NCBI GenBank assembly: GCA_016722515.1
Contig: JADKJE010000001.1
Location: forward strand, 558,001 to 622,000
Direction: 5' to 3'
Length of the DNA stretch: 64,000 nucleotides
Origin: Alphaproteobacteria bacterium
GTDB taxonomy: Bacteria > Pseudomonadota > Alphaproteobacteria > Rickettsiales > JADKJE01
A model generated the notes under the pieces. It ran no database searches. It was not told the DNA's origin and was given only the letters and a program-made list of their open reading frames with translations. The stretch's first letter is position 1, and each line of letters begins with the position of its first letter. Shown here one piece after another: positions 44,897 through 54,582 of this stretch. Made by a program: the position numbers and the translations under genes.

Positions 44897-46309
44897 CTAA
44901 AAATGATTGAAATGAAACAGAAAATAGGTGGCAAAACCTAAAAATCCTGCAAACCCCACACAGTCTGTTACGGTTGTTAAAAACACGCCCGAAGCAATAG
45001 CAGGATCAAGACCCAATTTTACCAGGGAAATAGGAATCAATACGCCAGAAAATCCAGCAAAAATTAAATTCAGCGTGATGGCCAAACCAAAGACAAGGCT
45101 ATACGTCCAGTTGTGGAACCATAATCCCACCAACACACCACTCACTAACGCAAATAATATTCCATTGATAAACCCCACCATAAATTCTTTGAAAAGAACG
45201 CGCATAGCATTGGCAGAGGTTATATCTTTAGTCGCAATGGCCCTTACAACAACCGTAAGGGTTTGTGTTCCTGCATTACCGCCCATGGAGGCAATAATAG
45301 GCATCAGCACCGCCAGGGCAACCACTTTTTCAATCGATCCCTGGAATAAACTAATCACATAAGAAGCCAGAATGGCCGTGAGAAAATTAACGAACAGCCA
45401 TAAAAAACGCTTACGCGATGTTTCTAATAAACTCGCATGGATGTCGTCCTGGCCAACCCCTCCGAGTAAGAAAATATCCTCTTCAGCTTCTTCCTCAATA
45501 ACGGACACGACATCTTCAAGGGAAATGATACCCTTTAAATGCCCTTGTTCATCGACTACCGGCGCTGATACCAACCCGTATTGACGAAAAATATAAGCCA
45601 CTTCCTCCTGATCCATTTCCGGGCGGATCAATTTAAGATCGATATCCATGATATCTTTGATCACAGTTGCCCGCTGTTTTCGAATCAATCTGCTGACCAG
45701 GATTGACCCTACCGGCCGATGCTGCGGATCCACCAAAAAGACATGATGAAAATCATTCGGCAGCTTCTTTTTAGAACGCAGATAATCAATGGTTTGCCCT
45801 ACTGTCCAATATTCAGGAACAGAAACCAGGTTTTTCTGCAAAAGACGGCCGGCACTATCGTCTGGATATTCAAGCGCCTCTTCAATCGCTGCGCGGGTTT
45901 TTTCTGGAAGTTCTGGTAAGATTGCATGCCGATGCTCTTCATCGATATCTTCAATAAAATCAAAAGCATCTTCTATGCTTAATTGTTTTATAATTCTAGC
46001 TGCTCGCTCAATACCCAGCATCTCGATGACTTCATCGCGAACACCACTTTCTAACTCAACGAGGATTAGCGGTGAAAAATTATCACCAAGCAACTCCACA
46101 AACGAGGCTCGCTTGTCGTAACTCATTAAGTTGATACTGTCAGCAATATCGGCAGGATGGACAGGTTCTAATAATTCGAGAAGTTTTTTTTCATCATGCT
46201 GGTCAATAGCATCAACAACGGCACGCATACGTCCACGGTCAAGACCATACTCATGGTCTTCAGGAATGGCAGTTTCCTGCTCCTTTAATATGTACTCGTT
46301 TTCGGCCAT
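44897..46309 (-). CDS. mgtE: Magnesium transporter MgtE
   Basis: About 470 residues. The cytosolic MgtE N domain (LLELLEPVHPADIADSINLM) is followed by a CBS pair (about 145-270, with VGSILVSRLI and APVVDEQGHLKGIISLEDVV) and five C-terminal membrane helices with MPIIASMGGNAGTQTLTVVV and VFLTTVTDCVGFAGFLG. The N and CBS domains sense Mg2+ and gate the pore. The ATG at 46309 is preferred because GAGGG lies 8 nt upstream; the ATG at 46324 is in frame but lacks an SD. Confidence 0.94.
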   Translation of the reverse strand: MAENEYILKEQETAIPEDHEYGLDRGRMRAVVDAIDQHDEKKLLELLEPVHPADIADSINLMSYDKRASFVELLGDNFSPLILVELESGVRDEVIEMLGIERAARIIKQLSIEDAFDFIEDIDEEHRHAILPELPEKTRAAIEEALEYPDDSAGRLLQKNLVSVPEYWTVGQTIDYLRSKKKLPNDFHHVFLVDPQHRPVGSILVSRLIRKQRATVIKDIMDIDLKLIRPEMDQEEVAYIFRQYGLVSAPVVDEQGHLKGIISLEDVVSVIEEEAEEDIFLLGGVGQDDIHASLLETSRKRFLWLFVNFLTAILASYVISLFQGSIEKVVALAVLMPIIASMGGNAGTQTLTVVVRAIATKDITSANAMRVLFKEFMVGFINGILFALVSGVLVGLWFHNWTYSLVFGLAITLNLIFAGFSGVLIPISLVKLGLDPAIASGVFLTTVTDCVGFAGFLGFATYFLFHFNHF

Positions 46310-46410
46310 AACAAGGGCCCTCATCTAGCATATTTTTTGACCTTAGTCGTTGATCATACGAGTTTAACGAGTAATACACCAAGAAGCAACGCAAAAAGGC
46401 CTCATCATAA

Positions 46411-46442
46411 AAAAACCCGCATGCGTAACATGCGGGTTTTTT
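46411..46442. terminator. Bidirectional rho-independent terminator
   Basis: ACCCGCATG (46415-46423) pairs with CATGCGGGT (46429-46437) around CGTAA. An A run precedes and six T follow, so it terminates in both directions. It lies downstream of the Bax-inhibitor gene on the minus strand. Confidence 0.9.
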
Positions 46443-46464
46443 AGATATTTTCAACACTTCATTA

Positions 46465-47178
46465 TTATTTTCTGTTTCCAAATAAACGAAGCAGTTGGAT
46501 AAATAAATTAAGGAAATCCAGATAAAGGCTAAAAGCTCCGGCAATAGATGCTCTGGCAACCATCGTCCGGTCTCCAGAGACCTGGTAGTGAATCTGTTTT
46601 AATTTTTGCGTATCATAAGCCGTTAAGCCAATGACCAGAAATACCACCACATACGAAACAGCATACGAAATAGCAGGGCTTTTAAGGAAGATATTCACAA
46701 CGCTCACTAAGATGGCAGCAAACATTCCCATGACCAAAAAGCTACCCCATGAGGTAAGATCTTTTTTGGTAGTATAACCGTATAAACTCATACCTCCAAA
46801 AATAGACGCCGTCATAAAAAACGTACTGGCAATACTGACCGCCGTATACACCATAAAGATATAAGCCGTCGAGATCCCCATAAGCGCAGCAAAACTATAC
46901 AGTCCAATAGCGGCAGCTTTAGGCGACATCGTATAGACTTTTGCACCGAACACCATCGCCAAGACAACAGGCGCAAACATAATCACATAAATAACCGGAG
47001 TTCCATAAAACATTTGGAAAATCTGGGTGTTAGTACCAACGAAATAAGCAATCAATCCAGTAATAGCCAACGCAGTCGCCATGTGATTATAGACACTCAT
47101 CATAAACGCACGCAAGCTATCATTATAACTCACCGGCTTGGCGTTAATACCACTGGAAACGCGGGTAAAATCATTCAT
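46465..47178 (-). CDS. Bax inhibitor-1 / YccA-family membrane protein
   Basis: 237 residues, seven membrane segments, BI-1 (UPF0005) family: the N-terminal SYNDSLRAFMMSVYNHMATA, the conserved GLTAYDTQKLKQIHY and the C-terminal FSLYLDFLNLFIQLLRLFG. Relatives are pH-sensitive Ca2+ leak channels or regulators of FtsH-type proteolysis. The start at 47178 has AGAGAGG upstream; a longer frame begins at 47220. Followed by a bidirectional terminator. Confidence 0.9.
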   Translation of the reverse strand: MNDFTRVSSGINAKPVSYNDSLRAFMMSVYNHMATALAITGLIAYFVGTNTQIFQMFYGTPVIYVIMFAPVVLAMVFGAKVYTMSPKAAAIGLYSFAALMGISTAYIFMVYTAVSIASTFFMTASIFGGMSLYGYTTKKDLTSWGSFLVMGMFAAILVSVVNIFLKSPAISYAVSYVVVFLVIGLTAYDTQKLKQIHYQVSGDRTMVARASIAGAFSLYLDFLNLFIQLLRLFGNRK

Positions 47179-47280
47179 AAAACCTCTCTTAATGTTTAAA
47201 ACAGGGCGTATTCTTTTCAAGTATATTCCAATCCCAAAAACGACACAATGAAAATCGTTTCATCTTTAGGTTCATGCGCC

Positions 47281-47901
47281 TTAATTAACGGCTTCAACAG
47301 CTGTAATTTCGGGGACATAGTATTTTAGCATATTTTCAATCCCTTGCTTCAACGTGGCCGTAGAGCTTGGGCATCCAGAGCATGCTCCATGAAGTTCAAG
47401 ATAGACAATACCTGTTTCTTCATTAAAGCGCTTAAAGGTAATATCCCCGCCATCCTGGGCAACCGCTGGACGCACACGGGTTTCAAGTAATTCTTTGATT
47501 TGTTTGGTAAGTTCGGTATCTTCAAATTCATCACCATCATCAGCAAGCCCACCACAACACCCACCGCCATGATGGTGATGATGAGTCGAACGTGCAGGTG
47601 ATGCGTCTGCATGACTAAGTACAGGTTTGCCCGCTAAAAAATGGTCCATAATCGTAGTCAGTATTTCAACTTTCAACGTGCTCCAATCTGCATCTTGAAT
47701 TTTTGTCACCGATACAAAATCAGATCCCAGGAAGACCGACTTGACTCGACCAATTTCAAATAAAGATGCAGCCAGCGGCGAGCGCGATTTAGCTTCCTCT
47801 TCCGAACTGATGCTAACAGGCCCCTGGTCGCCCATGACCTCAACGCCGGGCATAAATTTTAATGTTTCTGGATTCGGTGTGGATTCGGTTTGGATAAACA
47901 T
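47281..47901 (-). CDS. NifU-like iron-sulfur scaffold protein (Nfu) with His/Cys linker
   Basis: 206 residues. N-terminal Nfu_N domain (MFIQTESTPNPETLKFMPGV) and C-terminal NifU domain with the cluster-binding CxxC in LHGACSGCPSSTATL. Such proteins carry and deliver Fe-S clusters, here to targets such as complex I. The linker between domains holds five His in a row, then three Gly and two Cys (HHHHHGGGCCGG), not typical of the family and likely to bind metal. Confidence 0.92.
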   Translation of the reverse strand: MFIQTESTPNPETLKFMPGVEVMGDQGPVSISSEEEAKSRSPLAASLFEIGRVKSVFLGSDFVSVTKIQDADWSTLKVEILTTIMDHFLAGKPVLSHADASPARSTHHHHHGGGCCGGLADDGDEFEDTELTKQIKELLETRVRPAVAQDGGDITFKRFNEETGIVYLELHGACSGCPSSTATLKQGIENMLKYYVPEITAVEAVN

Positions 47902-47983
47902 AAACGTACCTTGATTATATCTCTCTAAAGTATGCCATATTCCCGACTAAATTACTAGGTTTATTCATCCTTTTCGTTAAAAA

Positions 47984-48451
47984 TTAACGTCTACTCACCA
48001 CCACCAGGATTGAAAAAAGCCTGCGACCTGTTTCAAAGTCGATGTCAAGGGTTGAAGAAAGGATTTTAACTAACATTTCAGCGCCTTCATTATGAAGGCT
48101 TCTGCGCCCCATATCAATGGCCTGCACCTTTGAAGGATCGGCCGTCGCCACCGCCTGTTGATAATTTTCACAGATAATGCTGTAATCCTTAATCATCTTA
48201 CGCAAACTAGATACCGGTATTTTAACATCAGCAACCGATGCACCGCCAAGATGCTCTCTAATATTCAGGATCCACTTATTATCCTGCAACGATAAGTACC
48301 CTTCGAAGGGGCCAACCGAAGCGCTCAGATCGATTTGGTTATGCAACATAAAATCTGCGATTGCTTTTTCCTGATCATGTTGCTGCAATGGGCTTGCGGC
48401 TTTAAGCTCAGGCGAAAGGTAAAAGGCAATAATATGATTGCTTCCCTCCAC
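47984..48451 (-). CDS. UPF0262-family protein
   Basis: 155 residues. Pattern of the alphaproteobacterial UPF0262 family: EKAIADFMLHN near the N terminus, PFEGYLSLQDNKWILNIR in the middle, then LRKMIKDYSIICENYQQAV and IDMGRRSLHNEGAEMLVKIL. Function unknown. 9 bp downstream of the YciI-like gene and probably co-transcribed with it. Confidence 0.85.
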   Translation of the reverse strand: MEGSNHIIAFYLSPELKAASPLQQHDQEKAIADFMLHNQIDLSASVGPFEGYLSLQDNKWILNIREHLGGASVADVKIPVSSLRKMIKDYSIICENYQQAVATADPSKVQAIDMGRRSLHNEGAEMLVKILSSTLDIDFETGRRLFSILVVVSRR

Positions 48452-48460
48452 AATGACTCC

Positions 48461-48751
48461 TTAAGATGAAGCCAAATGTTGGCATGATGGGTGCAATTTG
48501 CCCGCATCAAATTCAATCATCTCAAACGTTGCTACCCCTGCTTTATGATATGGGTCTTCCAACACCATGGTTTCAAGAAACTCGCGCGATGCAGCCCGAG
48601 CAACAAAGGCCCCTCCCACTGGTGGAATCTGCCTACCGGCCATTAATATCGTTCCTGCCTGTATTTGCTTATCAATATACTCCCTGTGCGCATCACGGTG
48701 AATATCTACTTCTGCCAGAGGCTTGATATAATGAATAAGAACAATAAACAT
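48461..48751 (-). CDS. YciI-family protein
   Basis: 96 residues from ATG 48751 (MFIVLIHYIKPLAEVDIH). The ferredoxin-like YCII domain is complete: LAEVDIHRDAHREYIDKQIQ, AGTILMAGRQIPPVGGAF, VLEDPYHKAGVATFEMIEF. Related proteins include dehydrochlorinase-like enzymes and small proteins of unknown function. Longer frame back to 48784 lacks an SD. Confidence 0.87.
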   Translation of the reverse strand: MFIVLIHYIKPLAEVDIHRDAHREYIDKQIQAGTILMAGRQIPPVGGAFVARAASREFLETMVLEDPYHKAGVATFEMIEFDAGKLHPSCQHLASS

Positions 48752-48963
48752 ACGGGTCTCCTGATTAAAATTTGATCTTAACATATACCCAAATAGGATG
48801 CTCTGCCTACATTTTTTTTTAGATTGACGATCAATGACGATCGCTTACGTCATCACTAACCCCCATTTCAAACACAGAATTTATTACACAACGCCTTGAA
48901 TAACAAAATAATTTCTGATAACTTACTTACAATATTTCATATAATTATCAAAAACAATCTATT

Positions 48964-51900
48964 ATGAAGCTTCGTGATTCCTCTTCCGATAGTGATGGCA
49001 TTTTTGAATTTGAACCAGATGTTGATTTCATTGAATATAATAAACCTGATTTTGACTATTTCTCCATTAAAAAATCGATTCTTTTAAACGATATTCCTAG
49101 CCTAAAAGAGCTACTTTCAAGAATTGACGTTGCCACGTCAACCAACCAAATTTTAGAATTTGCCCTTGATCAAACACAAAATCTAGACTTATTTAGGATC
49201 ATGATTGACCATGGGGCCGATATTAATCAGGGCTTCGCTTATGCTATTGTCCATAAGTGTAATGAATCTGTCCTAACATTTTTTGTTGATCAGGGAGCCG
49301 ACATCAACGGCACGATCGGAATCTCTGGAGAGACACCACTTCACAAAGCCATTCAACATGACACCTCACCTAACGTTATCCGCTACCTTTTACGAAAAGG
49401 TGCCGATCCATTATTAAAAAGCATCCATAACTGCTCTCCAGTTGATCTTATTTTTTTAGGTCTCAACATTGATAAAGAAATCATATGTGCCTTACTGGAG
49501 CACCCAGACGTCTTTTTAAATCATTATCTTAATTATTCAATTCAGCTCAACAACACGCAGATCTCGCTTGAAGCCTGGGTAGAATTAGAAGGAGGACCAT
49601 TATTAAAAGCAAAATTTCGCTATGCACAGCGCAAAAGCAATCAAATCCAGTGCTATGATCGCAATCGCAATATTGTTGCTTTACTACCTCCCTCACGCAC
49701 ATTTCCTCATTGGCTAGAAACCTATATTCGGAATTTTCAACTTATCTTTTCGCGGCGTTTTGCTATGGCACGCCTTAGAGAAATAGAATTACTTCCTACC
49801 CCATCATCACCGAGTCAATTTGTTTTTAATGAAAGCGACTTTGCCCCCACTCTCTCTCCTTTCATCAAACGTCTATTGGCACACATAGCCACTGCCCCCT
49901 ATTACATGAAGCACGCAACTCTTGATCCTGTTGGTTATAATAAAATGATGCGCTCGGGTGCATTACGCCCCTTTCATCGTCTTCAAAATGCCTATGACAC
50001 CACACCATACGGGCTTATAGGCGATCTAGCCATTTGCCACAACTCACATTATTTTGTCTTTGGTGGCCTCGGAATAAATCCCGACACGATTCTGGCACAC
50101 AGCTATTTTAACGACAGTGAAGCTGGCTCCGTTCTTTTTTCTCTTGATAACATGGATGAGATTACCCGTGAATTTTTGGTTGTCAAAAGTACAGGTTGGG
50201 GATCTGCACGGGGAGAGGACAGGATGATTCCATTAAGTAAGGAAGCATCGGTGCATGTTACCTATGATAATCAATTCCATCCCCAAAAAGGGCATCATAC
50301 CAAAGAAAGTAAACAGACCTATACTTACTTTGAAAAGGAATCACACCCCCACCTTACTTATACATTATCTATCAAGGATGAAGTAACCACAGGCCTCCGC
50401 TATAAGGATTTTCTTGCCAGTCTCTATCGAAAACATCTTAAAATGTTGCCTTTGGAGCAACAAAAATATTTGCTCTCACCGTTCATTAACGCAGGTGATA
50501 ACCTCCCAGAAATAAGGAAAACCATCGAATCCTTCATTCAGCACTATCACATACTTGAGGCCTCTATCGCCAGTACGTTACCGCTTGATGTGGCGTATGT
50601 AGACCAAATTAAAATGCCTGGAAAAACTCAACCAGTTATTTCACTTGTAGCGTTAAGGCAAGCCATTATCGCCGGCGATACCCATCGTGTTCACCGTTTC
50701 TTTGAAATCTATCCAGAGATAAAAAGTTACCCGTGGGTTGTTGAGGGAGTCATACGATTAGCAACCCGCTATAACCATGTTGAAATGTTGGATTATGCCA
50801 ATCACTTAATGATGCCGCCCCCCTCGGTGAATATCCTTTCCAAAAAGGAGATTGCTATTATTGAAGATATCATTCATTTTCAAGCTCTCATCCTTGAAAC
50901 AGAACCCACATCAAACCTATTGTCGGTTCATTACAAAGATCATTTGCTAACACTTGAATTTAACATGTCACATCATGGTTCCAGCCGTGGTCGGCATGTC
51001 CATGCGGCAGCTACCCTCCAACTTTTTAGAGCATTGGGAAACCAAAGCATTGTCAATTCAACCGATTACAGACATCTAAACTCACTCCCCGATCCTTTCT
51101 ATATTACCCTCAACGGCAAAGCCAACGAGAGCAATATCTATCAACATCACCCTGCCTATTCGAATCTTACTTCCGTACTCAATGCACTCATAAAATATGA
51201 ACTTATCACCTTGCTTACTTCGGCACACAATCTTGAATATTATCTCAAGTACGGACAATTGAATAATCCTACGGGATATGGAGCCAGTTCGGTCAAAGTT
51301 GGTTTACTCAATCATCGTCTTGAAACCATGGATATAAGCGTTTGTTGTGAGGATTCTTCCTCTTGCATTTTAGTTCAAGCCATTGTGCAGGATAAGGATG
51401 ACTCATCCCCTGCTTTGTTCCCGCACTTAGTATGGATTAAACACCACATTCAGTCCGTATTAGCCATACACGATCATCCGTCCTGGAGCATCGACGAAAC
51501 AAATGGCATATTAACCATCCCTCTGTCTGCAAGCGCATTAGCTAACCAACTAAGAAGTCGAAAAATTAATTATCAAGGTGTCATACCGACCGATGCCAAA
51601 GGGAATATTTTATTCGCCGAAAGGATGAACCAAGGGCTCAAAACAGCAGGCGGCCATAATTCAAATAATTACCATCCGGAACTGGGTGCACTGATTGAGC
51701 TTAAAAGTGAATTTTCACTCATCCTTAAAAACCCGGATAATCTTTGTAAATTTCAACGAATCGCCACCGTCGGCCCCTTTTCCCACAAAGATATTGCGGT
51801 ATTTCATATTAGCACGCGCTGGTTACAGCCGATTGGAGCCGCGAAACGATCTCCGGTTGGTTTTAAAGTTGATCCCGATGAATTTGTCCCATTTTCAGAA

Positions 51901-52362
51901 AGATGCCTCTCGCATGTTGCGATGATTGGACGGGAGTTTTCACATGAAATGACACTAGAGGCCTTTATTCGCTACGAACAAAGGTTATTACAGGCAAGCT
52001 TGGATAAGCATGAAAACTTACGCGGCATCACAGTCGATATCGAAAGCAAATGCAGTACTGGTCAACATTCTGCCTATGGAACGCCTGTCAAGATTCCGGG
52101 TAGCCACTTTGGAAACATCACATTTCATCTCCCTAAAGAGCGTACCCATGCAACCCGCGTAACACTCCAAGAGCTATTTTCCAAACACGTTTATACCATT
52201 ATAAACGCAGGACAAATGGTGAAGATTCATCACGTTAACCCTCTTTTGATTGTCGATATCCTCGAAACCCATTTACACCGCAATGTTGTTAGTTCCAGCG
52301 CATTAACAACACATTCTGTACCCAAATCCAATAAAGATACCAATCAAAACCACGTGATTTAG
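48964..52362 (+). CDS. Giant ankyrin-repeat protein, candidate effector
   Basis: 1132 residues, no signal peptide or membrane segment. Residues ~35-185 hold four or five degenerate ankyrin repeats (LFRIMIDHGADINQ, GETPLHKAIQ, VIRYLLRKGADPL). The remaining ~950 residues match no family I know. Residues 311-415 (KHATLDPVGYNKMMRSGALR, later YFVFGGLGINPD) have a His-x-Thr start and spacing reminiscent of ADP-ribosyltransferase-like folds, a weak suggestion only. A -10-like TATAAT lies at 48940, 24 bp before the ATG. AT-rich, monocistronic, typical of effectors of intracellular bacteria. Confidence 0.75.
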   Translation: MKLRDSSSDSDGIFEFEPDVDFIEYNKPDFDYFSIKKSILLNDIPSLKELLSRIDVATSTNQILEFALDQTQNLDLFRIMIDHGADINQGFAYAIVHKCNESVLTFFVDQGADINGTIGISGETPLHKAIQHDTSPNVIRYLLRKGADPLLKSIHNCSPVDLIFLGLNIDKEIICALLEHPDVFLNHYLNYSIQLNNTQISLEAWVELEGGPLLKAKFRYAQRKSNQIQCYDRNRNIVALLPPSRTFPHWLETYIRNFQLIFSRRFAMARLREIELLPTPSSPSQFVFNESDFAPTLSPFIKRLLAHIATAPYYMKHATLDPVGYNKMMRSGALRPFHRLQNAYDTTPYGLIGDLAICHNSHYFVFGGLGINPDTILAHSYFNDSEAGSVLFSLDNMDEITREFLVVKSTGWGSARGEDRMIPLSKEASVHVTYDNQFHPQKGHHTKESKQTYTYFEKESHPHLTYTLSIKDEVTTGLRYKDFLASLYRKHLKMLPLEQQKYLLSPFINAGDNLPEIRKTIESFIQHYHILEASIASTLPLDVAYVDQIKMPGKTQPVISLVALRQAIIAGDTHRVHRFFEIYPEIKSYPWVVEGVIRLATRYNHVEMLDYANHLMMPPPSVNILSKKEIAIIEDIIHFQALILETEPTSNLLSVHYKDHLLTLEFNMSHHGSSRGRHVHAAATLQLFRALGNQSIVNSTDYRHLNSLPDPFYITLNGKANESNIYQHHPAYSNLTSVLNALIKYELITLLTSAHNLEYYLKYGQLNNPTGYGASSVKVGLLNHRLETMDISVCCEDSSSCILVQAIVQDKDDSSPALFPHLVWIKHHIQSVLAIHDHPSWSIDETNGILTIPLSASALANQLRSRKINYQGVIPTDAKGNILFAERMNQGLKTAGGHNSNNYHPELGALIELKSEFSLILKNPDNLCKFQRIATVGPFSHKDIAVFHISTRWLQPIGAAKRSPVGFKVDPDEFVPFSERCLSHVAMIGREFSHEMTLEAFIRYEQRLLQASLDKHENLRGITVDIESKCSTGQHSAYGTPVKIPGSHFGNITFHLPKERTHATRVTLQELFSKHVYTIINAGQMVKIHHVNPLLIVDILETHLHRNVVSSSALTTHSVPKSNKDTNQNHVI

Positions 52363-53090
52363 CTTACATCTCCTACTCGAATGACTATCGAATCCCCATG
52401 GTCAGGTTGCAGTACAGCCGTACCATCAGCATAAAAATCGACCACCCGGCCTTCAATAGCCGTATTTCCTCTATTCACCCGCCTCATCTGCCCCTTTCCT
52501 TCCATATAAGGCAACCATACCTCTTGAAGGGTCGTTTCTGTATTTTCACACCATCTATGATAATCCCTATCCCATGCCCTAAGCAGACTTTCTAATACCA
52601 CTTCCCTCGTGGTTTTATCGTTTAGATGGTCATTGATTGATGTTGCTGGATAAAGCGTTTGCTGAGGAGAATGATCAATATTTATACCAATCCCCACAAT
52701 AACAGCGGGCTTAGCCGATCTTGCATTCAGTAGTGACTCTGCCAGGATACCCGCAACTTTTCGGCCATAAAGGAGCACATCATTAGGCCATTTGATAGTG
52801 ATCGCTTGCGTATCATCTATAATCTCTAAAAGGCTCTTGCGAATTATCCCCGCAGCAAATGCGTTTAAACTCGAAAGGTCTTTGAGATGATCAGGAGGTT
52901 CTATCAACAGCGATGCAAACAAATTTCCTGCTGCTGACTGCCACTGGCGATTAAGTCGACCACGACCCTGGGTTTGGGTTTTGGCCATTAGTACCGTGCC
53001 ATGTCCGACTTTGTGTGCTAAAAATAAACGCCTTAACTCAAGGTTCGTACTATCGATGGTTTCAAGATCAATAATGCGAAATCCTATCAA
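52359..53090 (-). CDS. birA: Biotin--[acetyl-CoA-carboxylase] ligase
   Basis: 243 residues, the short form without the N-terminal DNA-binding domain, so it ligates biotin but does not repress. Signatures: the biotin/AMP loop QTQGRGRLNRQW, ITIKWPNDVLL, KVAGILAE and GIGINID. It follows nuoN by 18 bp, the usual alphaproteobacterial place at the end of the complex I operon, and its 3' end overlaps the ankyrin gene by 4 bp on the opposite strand. Confidence 0.95.
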   Translation of the reverse strand: MIGFRIIDLETIDSTNLELRRLFLAHKVGHGTVLMAKTQTQGRGRLNRQWQSAAGNLFASLLIEPPDHLKDLSSLNAFAAGIIRKSLLEIIDDTQAITIKWPNDVLLYGRKVAGILAESLLNARSAKPAVIVGIGINIDHSPQQTLYPATSINDHLNDKTTREVVLESLLRAWDRDYHRWCENTETTLQEVWLPYMEGKGQMRRVNRGNTAIEGRVVDFYADGTAVLQPDHGDSIVIRVGDVS

Positions 53091-53108
53091 CCCATTACCT
53101 TCTAAGAA

Positions 53109-54581
53109 TTATGAAAATAATGTATGGATAGCATGCCGAGCCACCACAACTAACGGCATAGGCAGCACAAAGTAAAACAGATTAATCAGCGCACTTGCCA
53201 TCACAACGCCATTGAGGATATAAGGTGCCGTTTTGGCCATACGCCCCTCACCTTCATCAAAATACATCACCTTAATAACACGAATATAATAGAAAGCTCC
53301 AATAACGCTTGATAGGGCACCGATAAGAACCAGAGGATAAAGCCCGGCATCAACCGCCGCACGGAAAATATAAAATTTTGCAAAGAAACCTGCTAAGGGT
53401 GGTATCCCAGCCATCGACAATAAGAAAATGGTAATTAAGGCCGCTCTCAACGGATGCGATTTACCCAGCCCTGTCCATTCGGTAAAATCTTCTGAATATC
53501 CATAATCATCGGTGCCATGGATCTCCTTTTTGCGCATCATGAGGACACAACCAAAGATTCCTAGCGTCATCACAACGTAAAGGGTGAGATACACCAACAC
53601 CGCTTGTGCACCTTTATCCGAAGAGGAAGCCACGCCCATCAAAGCATACCCCACGTGACCGACCGAACTAAACGCAAGCAGTCGTTTAATATTGGTTTGG
53701 CGTATGGCAGCAAGGGCTCCTACCAACATAGATGCCGCACTCACAAATACGATAATCTGCTGCCACTGATCTGTCATGCTGCCAAATGGGCCTAATATAA
53801 ACCGCAACAAAAAACCGAACATAGCGACTTTAGGCACGGCGGCAAAGAACAAGGTAACAATGGTCGGAGAACCTTGATACACATCAGGTGTCCACATATG
53901 GAAAGGCACTGCGGATATTTTGAAGAAAATGGCGATCAATACCAGGATAATACCAACCATCACGCCAAGCGGCCTCAACGCTGCCGGCGAAGAATAAAGC
54001 GCCTCCAACTCTGTAAAGCTGGTCGTACCAGAAAATCCATAAATCATCGAAATGCCAAAAAGCAACAATCCAGAAGCCAGGGCTCCAAGAACAAAATATT
54101 TTAAACCTGCTTCCGTTGAATTGATGGTATCTTTACGTATCGCTGCCATGATATACAAGCATAAGCTCTGCAACTCAAGCCCTACATAAAACATCAGCAT
54201 GTCATTTGCTGAAACCATAATCATCATGCCAGCTACCGACAACACCATCAATACCGGAAGTTCAGCTCGATATTCCGGTAAGCGCCGATCATGGCCAAGC
54301 GACATCACTAAAACAAATGCAGCCGCCCCTATTACCAATAACTTAATAAATTTGGTATAATGATCATTAAAGATCATGCCATGAAATGTCTGCGAAAGCG
54401 TATCAGGCATTTGGAAAAGCACAAAGGATGCAACTAACAATAACCCAATAGAACACTGGGTCACAAAACTAAAACTGTTTTTGTTAGAAAAAAGGCTGAA
54501 TAATAACGTAACGATGGCACCGACGATTAATACCAATTCGGGAAAGACAGAAACAATCTGGCTAAACACATGCTGCATCAT
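53109..54581 (-). CDS. nuoN: NADH-quinone oxidoreductase subunit N
   Basis: 490 residues, about 14 membrane helices. Antiporter-like proton-pumping subunit of complex I, related to NuoL and NuoM. Signatures: YVGLELQSLCLYIMAA, PFHMWTPDVYQGSP and LLAFSSVGHVGYALMG. Complete; 1 bp after nuoM. Confidence 0.96.
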   Translation of the reverse strand: MMQHVFSQIVSVFPELVLIVGAIVTLLFSLFSNKNSFSFVTQCSIGLLLVASFVLFQMPDTLSQTFHGMIFNDHYTKFIKLLVIGAAAFVLVMSLGHDRRLPEYRAELPVLMVLSVAGMMIMVSANDMLMFYVGLELQSLCLYIMAAIRKDTINSTEAGLKYFVLGALASGLLLFGISMIYGFSGTTSFTELEALYSSPAALRPLGVMVGIILVLIAIFFKISAVPFHMWTPDVYQGSPTIVTLFFAAVPKVAMFGFLLRFILGPFGSMTDQWQQIIVFVSAASMLVGALAAIRQTNIKRLLAFSSVGHVGYALMGVASSSDKGAQAVLVYLTLYVVMTLGIFGCVLMMRKKEIHGTDDYGYSEDFTEWTGLGKSHPLRAALITIFLLSMAGIPPLAGFFAKFYIFRAAVDAGLYPLVLIGALSSVIGAFYYIRVIKVMYFDEGEGRMAKTAPYILNGVVMASALINLFYFVLPMPLVVVARHAIHTLFS

Positions 54582-54582
54582 A

